Shown here: positions 16,849-24,685 of the stretch, in pieces | Layout of the letters: each line of letters starts with the position of its first letter | How positions within the stretch are numbered: the stretch's first letter is position 1 | Notes under the pieces: generated by a model | Databases searched by the model: none | Told to the model about the DNA's origin: nothing | The model's input: the letters and a program-made list of their open reading frames with translations, nothing else | Translations under genes and position numbers: made by a program | DNA from: JAWLHJ01 sp039587535 | GTDB taxonomy: Bacteria; Gemmatimonadota; Gemmatimonadetes; Longimicrobiales; Gaopeijiaceae | Direction: 5' to 3' | DNA: 64,000 bases | Assembly: GCA_039587535.1 (NCBI GenBank) | Contig: JBDHIF010000008.1 | Location: 21,547 to 85,546 of the forward strand

Positions 16849-17871
16849 ATGACCGAGGGCGGCGCACCAAGAATCCGGCTCGGAGCTGGCCGGGAGTTCG
16901 ACATGATTCGGGCCTTCCTGGGTGAGGAACGGTCGCTACCCGCCGGCGTTGTGCTCGGGCCGGGTGACGACGCCACGACTCTGGACGGAGGTTGGGTCCT
17001 GAGCACCGACCTGGCTGTGGAGGACGTTCACTTCCGCCGAGGGTGGCTCAGCGACCGGGAGATCGGTTACCGGGCCACGGCTGCTTCGCTGTCCGATCTG
17101 GCGGCGATGGCTGCCGAGCCGATCGGTGTTCTCGTGTCGCTGGCCGCTCCTCGGGGGGCCCGAGTGGACGTGGCCGCCGTACAGCAAGGTGTGACCGAGG
17201 CGGCTGCGTCGGTTGGAGCTCAGGTCATCGGTGGGGATCTATCCCGTTCTCCGGGCCCGTTGTTCCTGGACGTGGTGGTGCTGGGGCGAACGGAACAGGC
17301 GATCTCTCGAGCGGGCGCGCGCGTGGGCGATGAGCTTTGGGTGAGCGGGACGCTCGGTACGGGCGCCGCGGCTCTCCTGGCCTGGGAGGAGGGCGGAAGA
17401 CCCTCGGAGCCGCTTCGTCGTCGGTTCGCTCGCCCGACGCCGCGCATCGGTCTGGCCCGGGCGTTGGCCACAGCTGGCGTGCCCACGGCCATGCTCGATC
17501 TCTCCGACGGGCTCGCGGGGGATGCTGGACATCTGGCCGCGGCATCCGGAGTGGGCCTCGTCATCGTCGACGACTCGATTCCGGTGGATGAGGAAGTCCT
17601 GGCCCTTTTGGGCAGGGCCGGTGCGCTCGGCGCCGCACTTCACGGCGGAGAAGACTACGAGCTGCTTTTCACCGCTCCGGCAGGGGCGGTGGAGGGCCTC
17701 GGCAGCGTCGTCGACGGCGTGCCGCTGACTCGGATCGGACGCGTGGTGGCTCCTCGAGCACGAGACGACGGAACCTACGACGACGATGCGCCGCCGCTCG
17801 TCTTGCGCGAGGGAGCGGACGGAACCACGCGCCCGGTGGGCCGGGGCGGCTTCGACCACTGGAGCGTCTGA
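16849..17871 (+). CDS. thiL: thiamine-monophosphate kinase
   Basis: A 340-residue ThiL that phosphorylates thiamine monophosphate to thiamine pyrophosphate with ATP. The N-terminal GPGDDATTLDGGWVLSTDL motif, the AVEDVHFRR segment, the MLDLSDGLAGDAGHL motif and the LHGGEDYELLFTA motif are all in family positions. ATG 16849 gives MTEGGAPRIRLGAGREFDMI, the usual N-terminus. It lies between nnr and plsC with short gaps (7 and 3 bases), so all three are probably cotranscribed. No other thiamine gene is in the window. Confidence 0.95.
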   Translation: MTEGGAPRIRLGAGREFDMIRAFLGEERSLPAGVVLGPGDDATTLDGGWVLSTDLAVEDVHFRRGWLSDREIGYRATAASLSDLAAMAAEPIGVLVSLAAPRGARVDVAAVQQGVTEAAASVGAQVIGGDLSRSPGPLFLDVVVLGRTEQAISRAGARVGDELWVSGTLGTGAAALLAWEEGGRPSEPLRRRFARPTPRIGLARALATAGVPTAMLDLSDGLAGDAGHLAAASGVGLVIVDDSIPVDEEVLALLGRAGALGAALHGGEDYELLFTAPAGAVEGLGSVVDGVPLTRIGRVVAPRARDDGTYDDDAPPLVLREGADGTTRPVGRGGFDHWSV

Positions 17872-17874
17872 GCC

Positions 17875-18591
17875 TTGATCCGACTGCTCGCGGTTCTGCT
17901 GGTCATCGTCCCGATCACCGTGTGGCACGCGGCGCGGATTCTCTGGGCCATGGCCTGGAAGTCCCCGCGCCTTCCGTGTGTATGCGCGGACGTTCCACGG
18001 TCCTGGTCCCGCACGGTTCTGTGGGTGAGCGGGGTCCGGGTCGTGCTCGAGAACGAGGAGCGTATCGACCCGGAGCGGGCGCAGATTTTGGTTGCCAACC
18101 ACCAGTCCTGGTTCGATGTGCTGGCCCTCGCGGGATTCCTTCCCGGCGGATATCGCTTCGTGGCGAAGAAAGAGATCGAGAAGGCACCGCTGTTCGGCCC
18201 CTCCCTGCGTCGTTGCGGGCATATCTACATCGACCGCGAGGACCGCGCCAAGGCGCTGGAGTCGTTGGCGCGGGCGAGGGAGATCTTGGAGAAAGAGCGC
18301 CCTACCGTCATCATGTTTCCTGAGGGTACACGGTCGCGTGACGGTGTGCTCCAGCGATTCAAGAAGGGCGCTTTCGTGCTGGGTATTCAGACCGGCGTGG
18401 AGGTTGTGCCAGCGGCGATCATCGGGTCGCGAGAGGTGATGCCCAAGGGCACGCTGAGGATTCTTCCGGGGACCATCACGATTCGCTTCGGCGAGCCCAT
18501 TGCAGTGGACGGGACGGGGATGGAAGACAGAGAGCAGCTAACCCGGCAGGCGCACGGGGCCGTGGCCCGTCTCCTGGAGCGGGCGAGGTAG
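17875..18591 (+). CDS. plsC: 1-acyl-sn-glycerol-3-phosphate acyltransferase
   Basis: A 238-residue PlsC-type acyltransferase that makes phosphatidic acid at the membrane. An N-terminal hydrophobic segment (IRLLAVLLVIVPITVW) is followed by the catalytic HX4D motif (VANHQSWFDVLAL), the YIDRED block, and the FPEGTRSRDG motif that binds glycerol phosphate. The TTG start lies 3 bases after thiL; no better start is near the N-terminal helix. The last gene before enolase. Confidence 0.93.
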   Translation: MIRLLAVLLVIVPITVWHAARILWAMAWKSPRLPCVCADVPRSWSRTVLWVSGVRVVLENEERIDPERAQILVANHQSWFDVLALAGFLPGGYRFVAKKEIEKAPLFGPSLRRCGHIYIDREDRAKALESLARAREILEKERPTVIMFPEGTRSRDGVLQRFKKGAFVLGIQTGVEVVPAAIIGSREVMPKGTLRILPGTITIRFGEPIAVDGTGMEDREQLTRQAHGAVARLLERAR

Positions 18592-18642
18592 ACGCGGGTC
18601 AGGGCGAGAGACACGCTCGATAAAAGACTTCAAGGAGGGGGC

Positions 18643-19923
18643 ATGTCGGCCATCGTCGACGTGAAGGGCAGGGAGATCCTGGATTCGCGAGGGAATCCGA
18701 CCGTGGAGGCGGAGGTTCTGCTGGAGACCGGGGTGAGGGGCCGCGCCGCGGTTCCGTCCGGCGCGTCCACGGGGGCCCACGAAGCCGTCGAGCTGAGAGA
18801 CGGGGACAGGACGCGTTACCTGGGCAAAGGCGTGCTGCAGGCGGTTGAGAACGTCAACACCCAGATCGCGCAGGCGCTTCGAGGCTTCGAGGCACGGGAG
18901 CAGCTGGACGTCGACCGGACGATGATCGACCTGGATGGGACGCCGAACAAGCGCAACCTGGGCGCCAACGCGACGCTCGCGGTATCCATGGCCGTGGCTC
19001 GAGCGGCGGCACAGGAGAACCAGATGCCCCTCTGGCGTTACCTCGCAGGGGAAGGGAGCGGTGACCTGCTTCCGGTGCCGATGATGAACATCCTCAATGG
19101 CGGGGCCCACGCCTCCAACAACGTCGACATCCAGGAGTTCATGGTCATGCCGGTGGGGGCCGAGTCCTTTTCCGAAGGACTGCGGATGGGTGTCGAGATC
19201 TTCCACCATCTGAAGAAGGTTCTTTCGGATCAGGGGAGCAGCACCGCGGTGGGGGACGAGGGCGGCTTCGCGCCCGACCTCGACAGCAACGAGGCCGCTG
19301 TGGAGGTGGTGCTCCAGGCCATCGAGAAGGCAGGCTACCGTCCCGGTGAAGACGTTCTCATTACCCTGGATGCCGCTGCTACCGAGTTCTTCGAGGACGG
19401 CGAGTACGTCTTCCACGGCTCCGGTGGAGAGCGCAGGGACGCGGCGGGCATGGTCGAGTTCTGGAGCGAATGGGTTCGCAAGTACCCCATCCGTTCGATC
19501 GAGGACCCGCTTGATGAGAACGACTGGAGGGGCTGGAAGGCCGTCACCGAAGCCGTGGGCGACCGTGTGCAGATCGTGGGAGACGATCTCTTCGTCACCA
19601 ACGTCCAGCGCCTCGAGCAGGGGATCAAGGACGGGGCTGCGAACGCCATCCTCATCAAGGTGAACCAGATCGGTACCATCACCGAGACGCTCGACGCGAT
19701 GCGCGTGGCTCGGGAGGCCGGGTACCACAACGTCGTGTCCCACCGATCAGGTGAGACGGAAGACACCTTCATTGCCGACCTGGCGGTCGCGACGGAGGCC
19801 GGTCAGATCAAGACGGGTAGCGCCAGCCGGACCGACCGGGTGGCCAAGTACAACCAGCTGCTCCGCATCGAGGAGAAGCTCGGGGATAAGGCCCGGTATC
19901 CGGGCACAGGACTTTTCGACTGA
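18643..19923 (+). CDS. eno: enolase
   Basis: A 426-residue enolase (2-phosphoglycerate to phosphoenolpyruvate). Landmarks: GREILDSRGNPTVEAEV at the start, PSGASTGAHEAVELRDGD, LNGGAHASNNVDIQEFMVMP, the metal-binding EDPLDENDW region, LIKVNQIGTITE with the catalytic lysine, and SHRSGETEDTFIADLAV. An exceptionally strong ribosome site (AAGGAGGGGG) precedes the ATG, as expected for an abundant glycolytic enzyme. It is followed by an FtsB-like gene, an order shared with many bacteria. Confidence 0.98.
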   Translation: MSAIVDVKGREILDSRGNPTVEAEVLLETGVRGRAAVPSGASTGAHEAVELRDGDRTRYLGKGVLQAVENVNTQIAQALRGFEAREQLDVDRTMIDLDGTPNKRNLGANATLAVSMAVARAAAQENQMPLWRYLAGEGSGDLLPVPMMNILNGGAHASNNVDIQEFMVMPVGAESFSEGLRMGVEIFHHLKKVLSDQGSSTAVGDEGGFAPDLDSNEAAVEVVLQAIEKAGYRPGEDVLITLDAAATEFFEDGEYVFHGSGGERRDAAGMVEFWSEWVRKYPIRSIEDPLDENDWRGWKAVTEAVGDRVQIVGDDLFVTNVQRLEQGIKDGAANAILIKVNQIGTITETLDAMRVAREAGYHNVVSHRSGETEDTFIADLAVATEAGQIKTGSASRTDRVAKYNQLLRIEEKLGDKARYPGTGLFD

Positions 19924-19969
19924 TGAGTCGGTCCGGGGCGCGACGTACGAGCGTGGGGAGGAGGGCGGC

Positions 19970-20278
19970 GTGCGGATCCTGAAGCGCTTTGTGCTCCCCG
20001 GGCTGCTACTACTGGCAGCTTACTACGCGGTTTTCGGGGGCGAGTACTCCATCTTCGAGGTGCGGCGCGCCAGGGCCGAGGTGGAAGCGGCCCGAGTTGA
20101 GCTGGCGGAGCTGGAGTTCCGCATCGACTCCCTGCGTGCCCGCGCGGATTCACTCGAGAACGACCCCGCCACGCTGGAGCGCATCGCCCGCGAGCGCTTC
20201 GGAATGATCCGGGACGGGGAGAAGCTCTATCGGTTCGCCCAGCCAAGCGTCGCGGGTGAGGAGGAGCCCGACTCCTGA
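19970..20278 (+). CDS. ftsB: FtsB/DivIC-family septum formation initiator
   Basis: A 102-residue bitopic protein. A short cytoplasmic N-terminus (RILKR) is followed by one membrane helix (FVLPGLLLLAAYYAVFGG), then a coiled coil of about 50 residues (ARAEVEAARVELAELEFRID and on), then the ERIARERFGMIRDGEKLYRF motif typical of FtsB/DivIC. These proteins hold the FtsQLB division complex together. GTG 19970 is chosen because GGGGAGGAGGG lies just before it; an open extension upstream overlaps enolase in another frame. The gene following enolase is ftsB in many bacteria. Confidence 0.85.
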   Translation: MRILKRFVLPGLLLLAAYYAVFGGEYSIFEVRRARAEVEAARVELAELEFRIDSLRARADSLENDPATLERIARERFGMIRDGEKLYRFAQPSVAGEEEPDS

Positions 20279-20384
20279 AGGGGTGCCGCGGGACCGAGCG
20301 CGCGACCCCTGACACCCCGACGGCTGGGTCCGCTCCTTAGAATGGGTGGCCGTGCCCCTTCGATCGAAGAGGGCCGTGGGCGGC

Positions 20385-21302
20385 TCAGACTTCCCCTTCT
20401 GTGGGGACCTCGGCGCTCTCCGAAGCCTCCTCGAGAACCTTCTTCGCCGCGCTCTCCAGCATTTCCCGGTCGTCAGAGTGGGGGAGCGCCTGCAACATCG
20501 TCTCCGCCGCCGCCTTCAGCGCGCGGGTCCGCGCTTCCTCTGAGGCCGGCTTGCCCGGGTCGGTGAATGGCTTGAACAGCTCGATAGGCACCGGGAACAA
20601 GGTTGTGGAGTTGTTCTCGGCCGCGATCTCCACGACCGTCTGCAGGAACCGGAGCTGCATGGCGACCGGAAATTGTTGGATGATTTCCGCGGCTGAAGCC
20701 AGCTTCGTCGACGCCTGGTATTCGCCCTCGGCGCTGATGACTTTCGCGCGCCGCTCCCGCTCGGCTTCTGCCTGACGCGCCATCGCCCTCTTCATCTCCT
20801 GCGGAAGATCGATGTCTTTGATCTCCACGCCGGTCACGTCGATTCCCCAGGGATCCGTACCTTCGTCGATGATGACACGGACGATCTCGTTGATCCGCTC
20901 CCGCTCCGCGAGCAGCTCGTCGAGCTCGGACTGCCCGATGACGGACCGAAGCGTCGTCTGGGCCAGCTGGCTGGTGGCGAAGTAATAGTCTTCGATCTCG
21001 ATGACGGCCTTCTCGGGATTAGCCACTTTGAAGTAGACCACGGCATTCACCCGGACGCTCACGTTGTCCTTGGTGATGGTGTCCTGGGGGGCGATGTCCA
21101 GGGCCACGATGCGAAGGTCCATCTTCTTCATTCGCTCGACGCCGAACGGAACGAGGAAGATGAGCCCGGGCCCCTTCGCGCGCGTCAGCTTGCCGAGCCG
21201 GAAGATCACGCCCCGCTCGTACTCCATGAGGATTCGGAGGCTCGTAACCAGCGCGATGGCTCCAGCTGTGACGATGGGGATGGTGACGGTTCCGAAGTCC
21301 AT
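20385..21302 (-). CDS. slipin/stomatin-like SPFH membrane protein
   Basis: A 305-residue SPFH-domain protein. It has an N-terminal membrane helix (VTIPIVTAGAIALVTSL), then the conserved stomatin start (ILMEYERGVIFRLGKL), GPGLIFLVPFGVERMKKMDLR, and the QTTLRSVIGQSELDELLAER segment. A charged helical region (QAEAERERRAKVISAEGEYQ) precedes the C-terminus. Slipins form oligomeric membrane scaffolds and are usually next to an NfeD-like protease gene; none is adjacent here, which is a little unusual. It is convergent with ftsB and its promoter region faces the tRNA gene. Confidence 0.92.
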   Translation of the reverse strand: MDFGTVTIPIVTAGAIALVTSLRILMEYERGVIFRLGKLTRAKGPGLIFLVPFGVERMKKMDLRIVALDIAPQDTITKDNVSVRVNAVVYFKVANPEKAVIEIEDYYFATSQLAQTTLRSVIGQSELDELLAERERINEIVRVIIDEGTDPWGIDVTGVEIKDIDLPQEMKRAMARQAEAERERRAKVISAEGEYQASTKLASAAEIIQQFPVAMQLRFLQTVVEIAAENNSTTLFPVPIELFKPFTDPGKPASEEARTRALKAAAETMLQALPHSDDREMLESAAKKVLEEASESAEVPTEGEV

Positions 21303-21379
21303 CGGGACGCTCCGTGACGGTGGGGACGGAAGGCCGCTCTCAAGAATATACGAGCTTCGGAGGGTGTCCCTTCATCCGG

Positions 21380-21408
21380 TTGACACCACTGCCCCTCCAG
21401 ATGAGGTT
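21380..21408 (+). promoter_or_regulatory. possible promoter of the tRNA gene
   Basis: TTGACA at 21380-21385 is a perfect -35 hexamer. A 17-base gap leads to GAGGTT (21403-21408), a poor -10. The position, 11 bases before the tRNA, is right for a tRNA promoter, but the -10 is weak. Confidence 0.35.
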
Positions 21409-21418
21409 TTTCGTCTTC

Positions 21419-21492
21419 GCCGGAGTAGCTCAGTCGGTTAGAGCAGCGGAATCATAATCCGCGTGTCGGGGGTTCGAGTCCCTCCTCCGGCA
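21419..21492 (+). tRNA. tRNA-Met (CAT anticodon)
   Basis: A full cloverleaf of 74 nucleotides. Acceptor stem GCCGGAG pairs with CTCCGGC (21485-21491), and the D arm has GCTC...GAGC. The anticodon stem GCGGA/TCCGC encloses the loop ATCATAA with anticodon CAT. The T arm is GGGGG-TTCGAGT-CCCTC, with discriminator A at 21492. CCA is not encoded. The acceptor starts with G-C, which does not fit an initiator mismatch, so this is elongator Met, or possibly the CAT-anticodon tRNA-Ile that is modified to lysidine. Confidence 0.93.
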
Positions 21493-21522
21493 CTCCAGGA
21501 GCCGCAAGGCTTTTCGGGGTGT

Positions 21523-21549
21523 GGCCCCTCCCTCGGGAGGGGCCTTTTT
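21523..21549 (+). terminator. intrinsic terminator after tRNA
   Basis: GGCCCCTCC-CTCG-GGAGGGGCC forms a perfect 9-base GC-rich stem (21523-21544) followed by TTTTT (21545-21549), 31 bases after the tRNA. This is a canonical Rho-independent terminator for the tRNA transcript. Confidence 0.9.
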
Positions 21550-21641
21550 CGTCTCTACGCTACGGATGGGCGGTGACCGGGCCGTCCTCAGCGGCTGAAG
21601 GAAGCACAGGACAAGGGCTAGGCGGATCGTGGGTCAGCACG

Positions 21642-22460
21642 TCAGCGCGGGTGGCCGAGGAAGCTTTCCAGCTGGGCAGGGGGCTCGCGAACCGCGCAAG
21701 AGTTCGGACCCAGTTGGGTCACGTTGTACCCCGCATCCTGCAGATGCCTTGTGCAGGCACGCGCATCCTCCTTTGAGAGGTGATCGTTCTCCCACACGAC
21801 CATGCGGGGGCGGGTGTTCGCCACATCGAAGAGCTTGATGACCTCGAAGTCGAAGCCCTCGGTGTCGATGAAGAGGAGGTCGAAGGTGTCGAGGCCCGCG
21901 TTGGCCAAGAGTGTGGTCGGGCTCACGACCTGCACCCTCTCCGGACGGACACGGGCGTCGCGATCGACCGGAATCGCAACGCCCTCCCTGGCCGCCTCAC
22001 GGCAGGCGTGGTCCATCTCGAGCACTTCCTGGAGGCGAGCCCTGTCGAAGCTGGCTAGCCCCGTGGCCCAGCGGGCCTCGCTGAAGGCCACGCACCAAAG
22101 CTCGGTCTCTCCGTCTTCCGGTCCCAGCGCCGCATTCACGGTCTCGATACGGGGATTACGGCCGTGGAGGGGAGCCAACCAGTGCTCGTAAACCTGCCGT
22201 TGGGGCTCCACAAGGATCCCTCGCCAGCCGTCACGGCGGATGTACTTGTGCAGGGGGTCACGCTTGAGACCGTCGTTGGCGCCGATCTGCACCACCGTCA
22301 ACCCGGGGCCAAGCGCTCGCGAGAAGAGGCTCAGGAGCTCGGACAGGGAGCCCGTCGGGGGGGTGTGGAAGTGGCGGTACCAGCTTCCGAACAGCGGCCC
22401 GAAGCGAGCGGCCACGTGCAACCGGAGGCGGTCGTAGAGCGCTTGCAGTCGGTATGTCAT
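21642..22460 (-). CDS. FkbM family methyltransferase
   Basis: A 272-residue SAM-dependent methyltransferase of the FkbM family. The SAM site VVQIGANDGLKRDPL is at about residues 56-70. The GILVEPQRQVYEHWLAPL block follows, and the LLFIDTEGFDFEVIKLFD motif typical of FkbM is at about residues 194-211. Members O-methylate sugars in polysaccharides, glycolipids or natural products. The gene lies downstream of a glycosyltransferase on the same strand, which supports a surface polysaccharide role, although 252 bases separate the two. Confidence 0.85.
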   Translation of the reverse strand: MTYRLQALYDRLRLHVAARFGPLFGSWYRHFHTPPTGSLSELLSLFSRALGPGLTVVQIGANDGLKRDPLHKYIRRDGWRGILVEPQRQVYEHWLAPLHGRNPRIETVNAALGPEDGETELWCVAFSEARWATGLASFDRARLQEVLEMDHACREAAREGVAIPVDRDARVRPERVQVVSPTTLLANAGLDTFDLLFIDTEGFDFEVIKLFDVANTRPRMVVWENDHLSKEDARACTRHLQDAGYNVTQLGPNSCAVREPPAQLESFLGHPR

Positions 22461-22712
22461 GACACCCGAGTCTCACCTCTCCACAGATGCTGCGCCACCC
22501 CCCGGGCGAGTCCGTGACGGCTGTGGTTGCCTCGCACCACGTCCCCATCGGCTTGAGGGTGAGCCGCCGCATCATCGCCCATTGAGCGCCCAAGTCGACG
22601 GGTATCGAAGGCCGGGCTTGGAGCGGGGTGGGGTGCACGTGGTGCTGCGAGTGGCGGCGGCCCGGATCTTCGAGGCAGCCGGTCGGCACTCGGCGACCAA
22701 CCTTCCATACTG

Positions 22713-23831
22713 TCAGAGCCGGTCGTTCACGGCTTTCCGTAGAAGTCTCTCCCACCGATCCAGCTCAGCCTCTTGGGTGAAGTGCCGTGCGATCCGGGTG
22801 CGCGCGGCCTCTCCCATCGCCCGAACCCTGGCCGCGTCGTCGTGGAGTTCCGTAAGCGCCTGGACCATACCCGGCACCTCGAAGTCTTGGAGAATGATCC
22901 CCGGCGGCACGTCCTCCTCGCTCTCGAAGAGGGCGTCCCTGGATCCGGCGACCGGGGTGGTGATCACCGGTGTCCCGACCGCCAATGCCTCGAGCATCGC
23001 ATTCGCGAGCGCCTCGGTCTTCGAGCTCAGCAGGAGGACGTCCATCGCCCGGAGCCAGGGCTGTGGGTCGTACTGGTAACCCATGAGGTGGACGCGCCCC
23101 GCGATTCCGAGTCGCTTCACCTCCGCCTCCAACTCTCCGCGGAGGTCGCCCTCGCCCACCAGAAGGCCGTGGGTGTCGTCAGGCATGGCCGCGACGGCGG
23201 CGAGCCAGCGATCGAGCCGCTTCTGATGGGCGAGCCGTGCCAGTGCCCCGACGACGAAGGCGTCCTCGGGGATGCCGGCCTCAAGAAGGGTCCGCCGTCT
23301 TTCGGCGACGACGTCGAGCTCGCGGGTGCTCGGCTCGATTCCCTTGCCCATGACCTGAACTCGGCCGGGGTCGAGTCTTGGAAGCATCCGCAGGTAGGCC
23401 GCTCGGATCTCGCCCGTGTTCACTGCGATGCGGTCGATCAGGTGCCGGAAAAGGAAGCGGTACTTGGCGTTTCGAGGCACGTCGGTCGATAGCCCGATGC
23501 GCGAGACGACGGGGACGCCCGCTAGTCGCGCTCCGACCGTGAGATGGAGCGTCTTGCGAAAGGTGCCGATCAAGAGGATGTCGGGATCGAGGCGGCGAAG
23601 GGCCCTCCTGACGCGAAGAGCGTGATGGATGGCCGCGTCCCCACCGACGTGAAGGCGCTGCGTCTCCAGTCCCATCGCAGCCGCACCTTCCGCGACCACC
23701 TCACGCGCGACCAGAAAGGTCACCCGGTGCCCGCGTTCGCGCAGCCCCAGAAGGAGCCGGCTGACGGCGATTTCTGCGCCGCCCCACTCGGGGGCGCCGT
23801 TGTGCGCGACGATGTGGAGGGGACTAGACAT
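22713..23831 (-). CDS. glycosyltransferase family 4
   Basis: A 372-residue GT-B glycosyltransferase. It has the N-terminal acceptor motif (HIVAHNGAPEWGGAEIAVSRLL), a middle LARLAHQKRLDRWLAA block typical of GT4, and the LLLSSKTEALANAMLEALAVGTPVITT nucleotide-sugar site. The frame is open to 24176, but the additional 115 residues are not glycosyltransferase-like, so I choose ATG 23831 (MSSPLHIV). Donor and acceptor cannot be predicted. With the FkbM gene downstream it probably acts on a cell-surface glycan. An inverted repeat lies about 105 bases upstream. Confidence 0.88.
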   Translation of the reverse strand: MSSPLHIVAHNGAPEWGGAEIAVSRLLLGLRERGHRVTFLVAREVVAEGAAAMGLETQRLHVGGDAAIHHALRVRRALRRLDPDILLIGTFRKTLHLTVGARLAGVPVVSRIGLSTDVPRNAKYRFLFRHLIDRIAVNTGEIRAAYLRMLPRLDPGRVQVMGKGIEPSTRELDVVAERRRTLLEAGIPEDAFVVGALARLAHQKRLDRWLAAVAAMPDDTHGLLVGEGDLRGELEAEVKRLGIAGRVHLMGYQYDPQPWLRAMDVLLLSSKTEALANAMLEALAVGTPVITTPVAGSRDALFESEEDVPPGIILQDFEVPGMVQALTELHDDAARVRAMGEAARTRIARHFTQEAELDRWERLLRKAVNDRL

Positions 23832-24289
23832 CGCTGGAAGGTGCCTACCGCCTCGATCGGGCGCCAGACGACTTCCGAGGAAAACGGGCCTCGGCTTCTT
23901 GGCCCGGAGGGTCTCAGTCACCGCGGCGGATCCTATGAGCCAGACCAATGGCTCATTAAGAGCATGAGCGTGATTGTCTCGGAAGGTGCCAAGGTCGTCT
24001 GTGGCGCTTCCGCACGGGTTAGCGAGTGTGGCCTGGTACGAGGCTCGGCCACTGGACACGGACGGTACGGAGTCATCGAGCACTACACGCGATTGTCTCG
24101 GTACGTGGACTGGATCGAGCAGACGACTTGACCTCACCAGGTGGGTAGATAGGCGCTCTCCGACCTCGAAGCGCAACAGTCCGCGTCAGCTATGTTGGCT
24201 GCCAGGGTCGACACTACGGCTGGTCAACGGGGCCCGAGCGGCAGCAGAATTCCGGCCGCTAGGTATCCATTCTGGAGCGCGGCTGCGGA
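23832..24289. other. intergenic stretch upstream of the glycosyltransferase gene
   Basis: No gene is supported in this stretch of about 460 bases. It holds the inverted repeat at 23935-23956 and probably the promoter of the glycosyltransferase gene on the minus strand. Open frames here are short and show no recognisable family. Confidence 0.5.
23935..23956. repeat. inverted repeat upstream of glycosyltransferase gene
   Basis: ATGAGCC at 23935-23941 and GGCTCAT at 23950-23956 form perfect 7-base arms around an 8-base centre (AGACCAAT). The 7-8-7 layout resembles a dimeric regulator site. It is about 105 bases before the glycosyltransferase start. It could also be a chance hairpin. Confidence 0.35.
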
Positions 24290-24622
24290 GTGAAGACGAG
24301 ACGCGTCTGGTCAGCGCTCGGAGGGACCTGGCTCGTTGGGCCTTCCGGCTGCACCTTCGGCCCCGCCGAGAGCACAGCGTCGATTGCCCAGGTGGTGCGC
24401 CTACCCCGTTCAGACGACGCGATGGTCGTGGTGCAGCATATGGGCTTTCGTCGGCCGACGGGCCTGAACACGTTTCCCAACGGTGGGCGAATCCAGGTGC
24501 TCGAGCGTTCGGCCGTCCTCCACGTGATCGACGGAAGGGCACGCGAGGTCAGGCGGGTGGAGGCTCTCACCCCCTTCAATCCGACGTTCCACGAGGACCA
24601 CTGCGCGGGATTCACCCGCTAG
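24290..24622 (+). CDS. hypothetical protein, possibly a gene fragment
   Basis: A 110-residue open frame of doubtful status. The N-terminus (MKTRRVWSALGGTWLVGPSGC) looks like a weak lipoprotein signal, but the lipobox is poor. The rest contains strand-like segments (IAQVVRLPRSDDAMVVVQHM, then RIQVLERSAVLHVIDG) that resemble the first blade of a secreted beta-propeller, and it ends abruptly. It could be the front end of a decayed lipoprotein gene. The GTG start has only a weak ribosome site. It is convergent with fhs. Confidence 0.35.
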   Translation: MKTRRVWSALGGTWLVGPSGCTFGPAESTASIAQVVRLPRSDDAMVVVQHMGFRRPTGLNTFPNGGRIQVLERSAVLHVIDGRAREVRRVEALTPFNPTFHEDHCAGFTR

Positions 24623-24685
24623 GCTCGTCGGACCGGGGCCGTCCTGTGGCACGCGAGGGGTGGACCCGGCATGCCAGCTGGGCGT

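Noticed and set aside
23544..24131. Plus-strand open frame over the 5' part and leader of the glycosyltransferase
   Set aside because: No family features and antisense to a clear gene in part.
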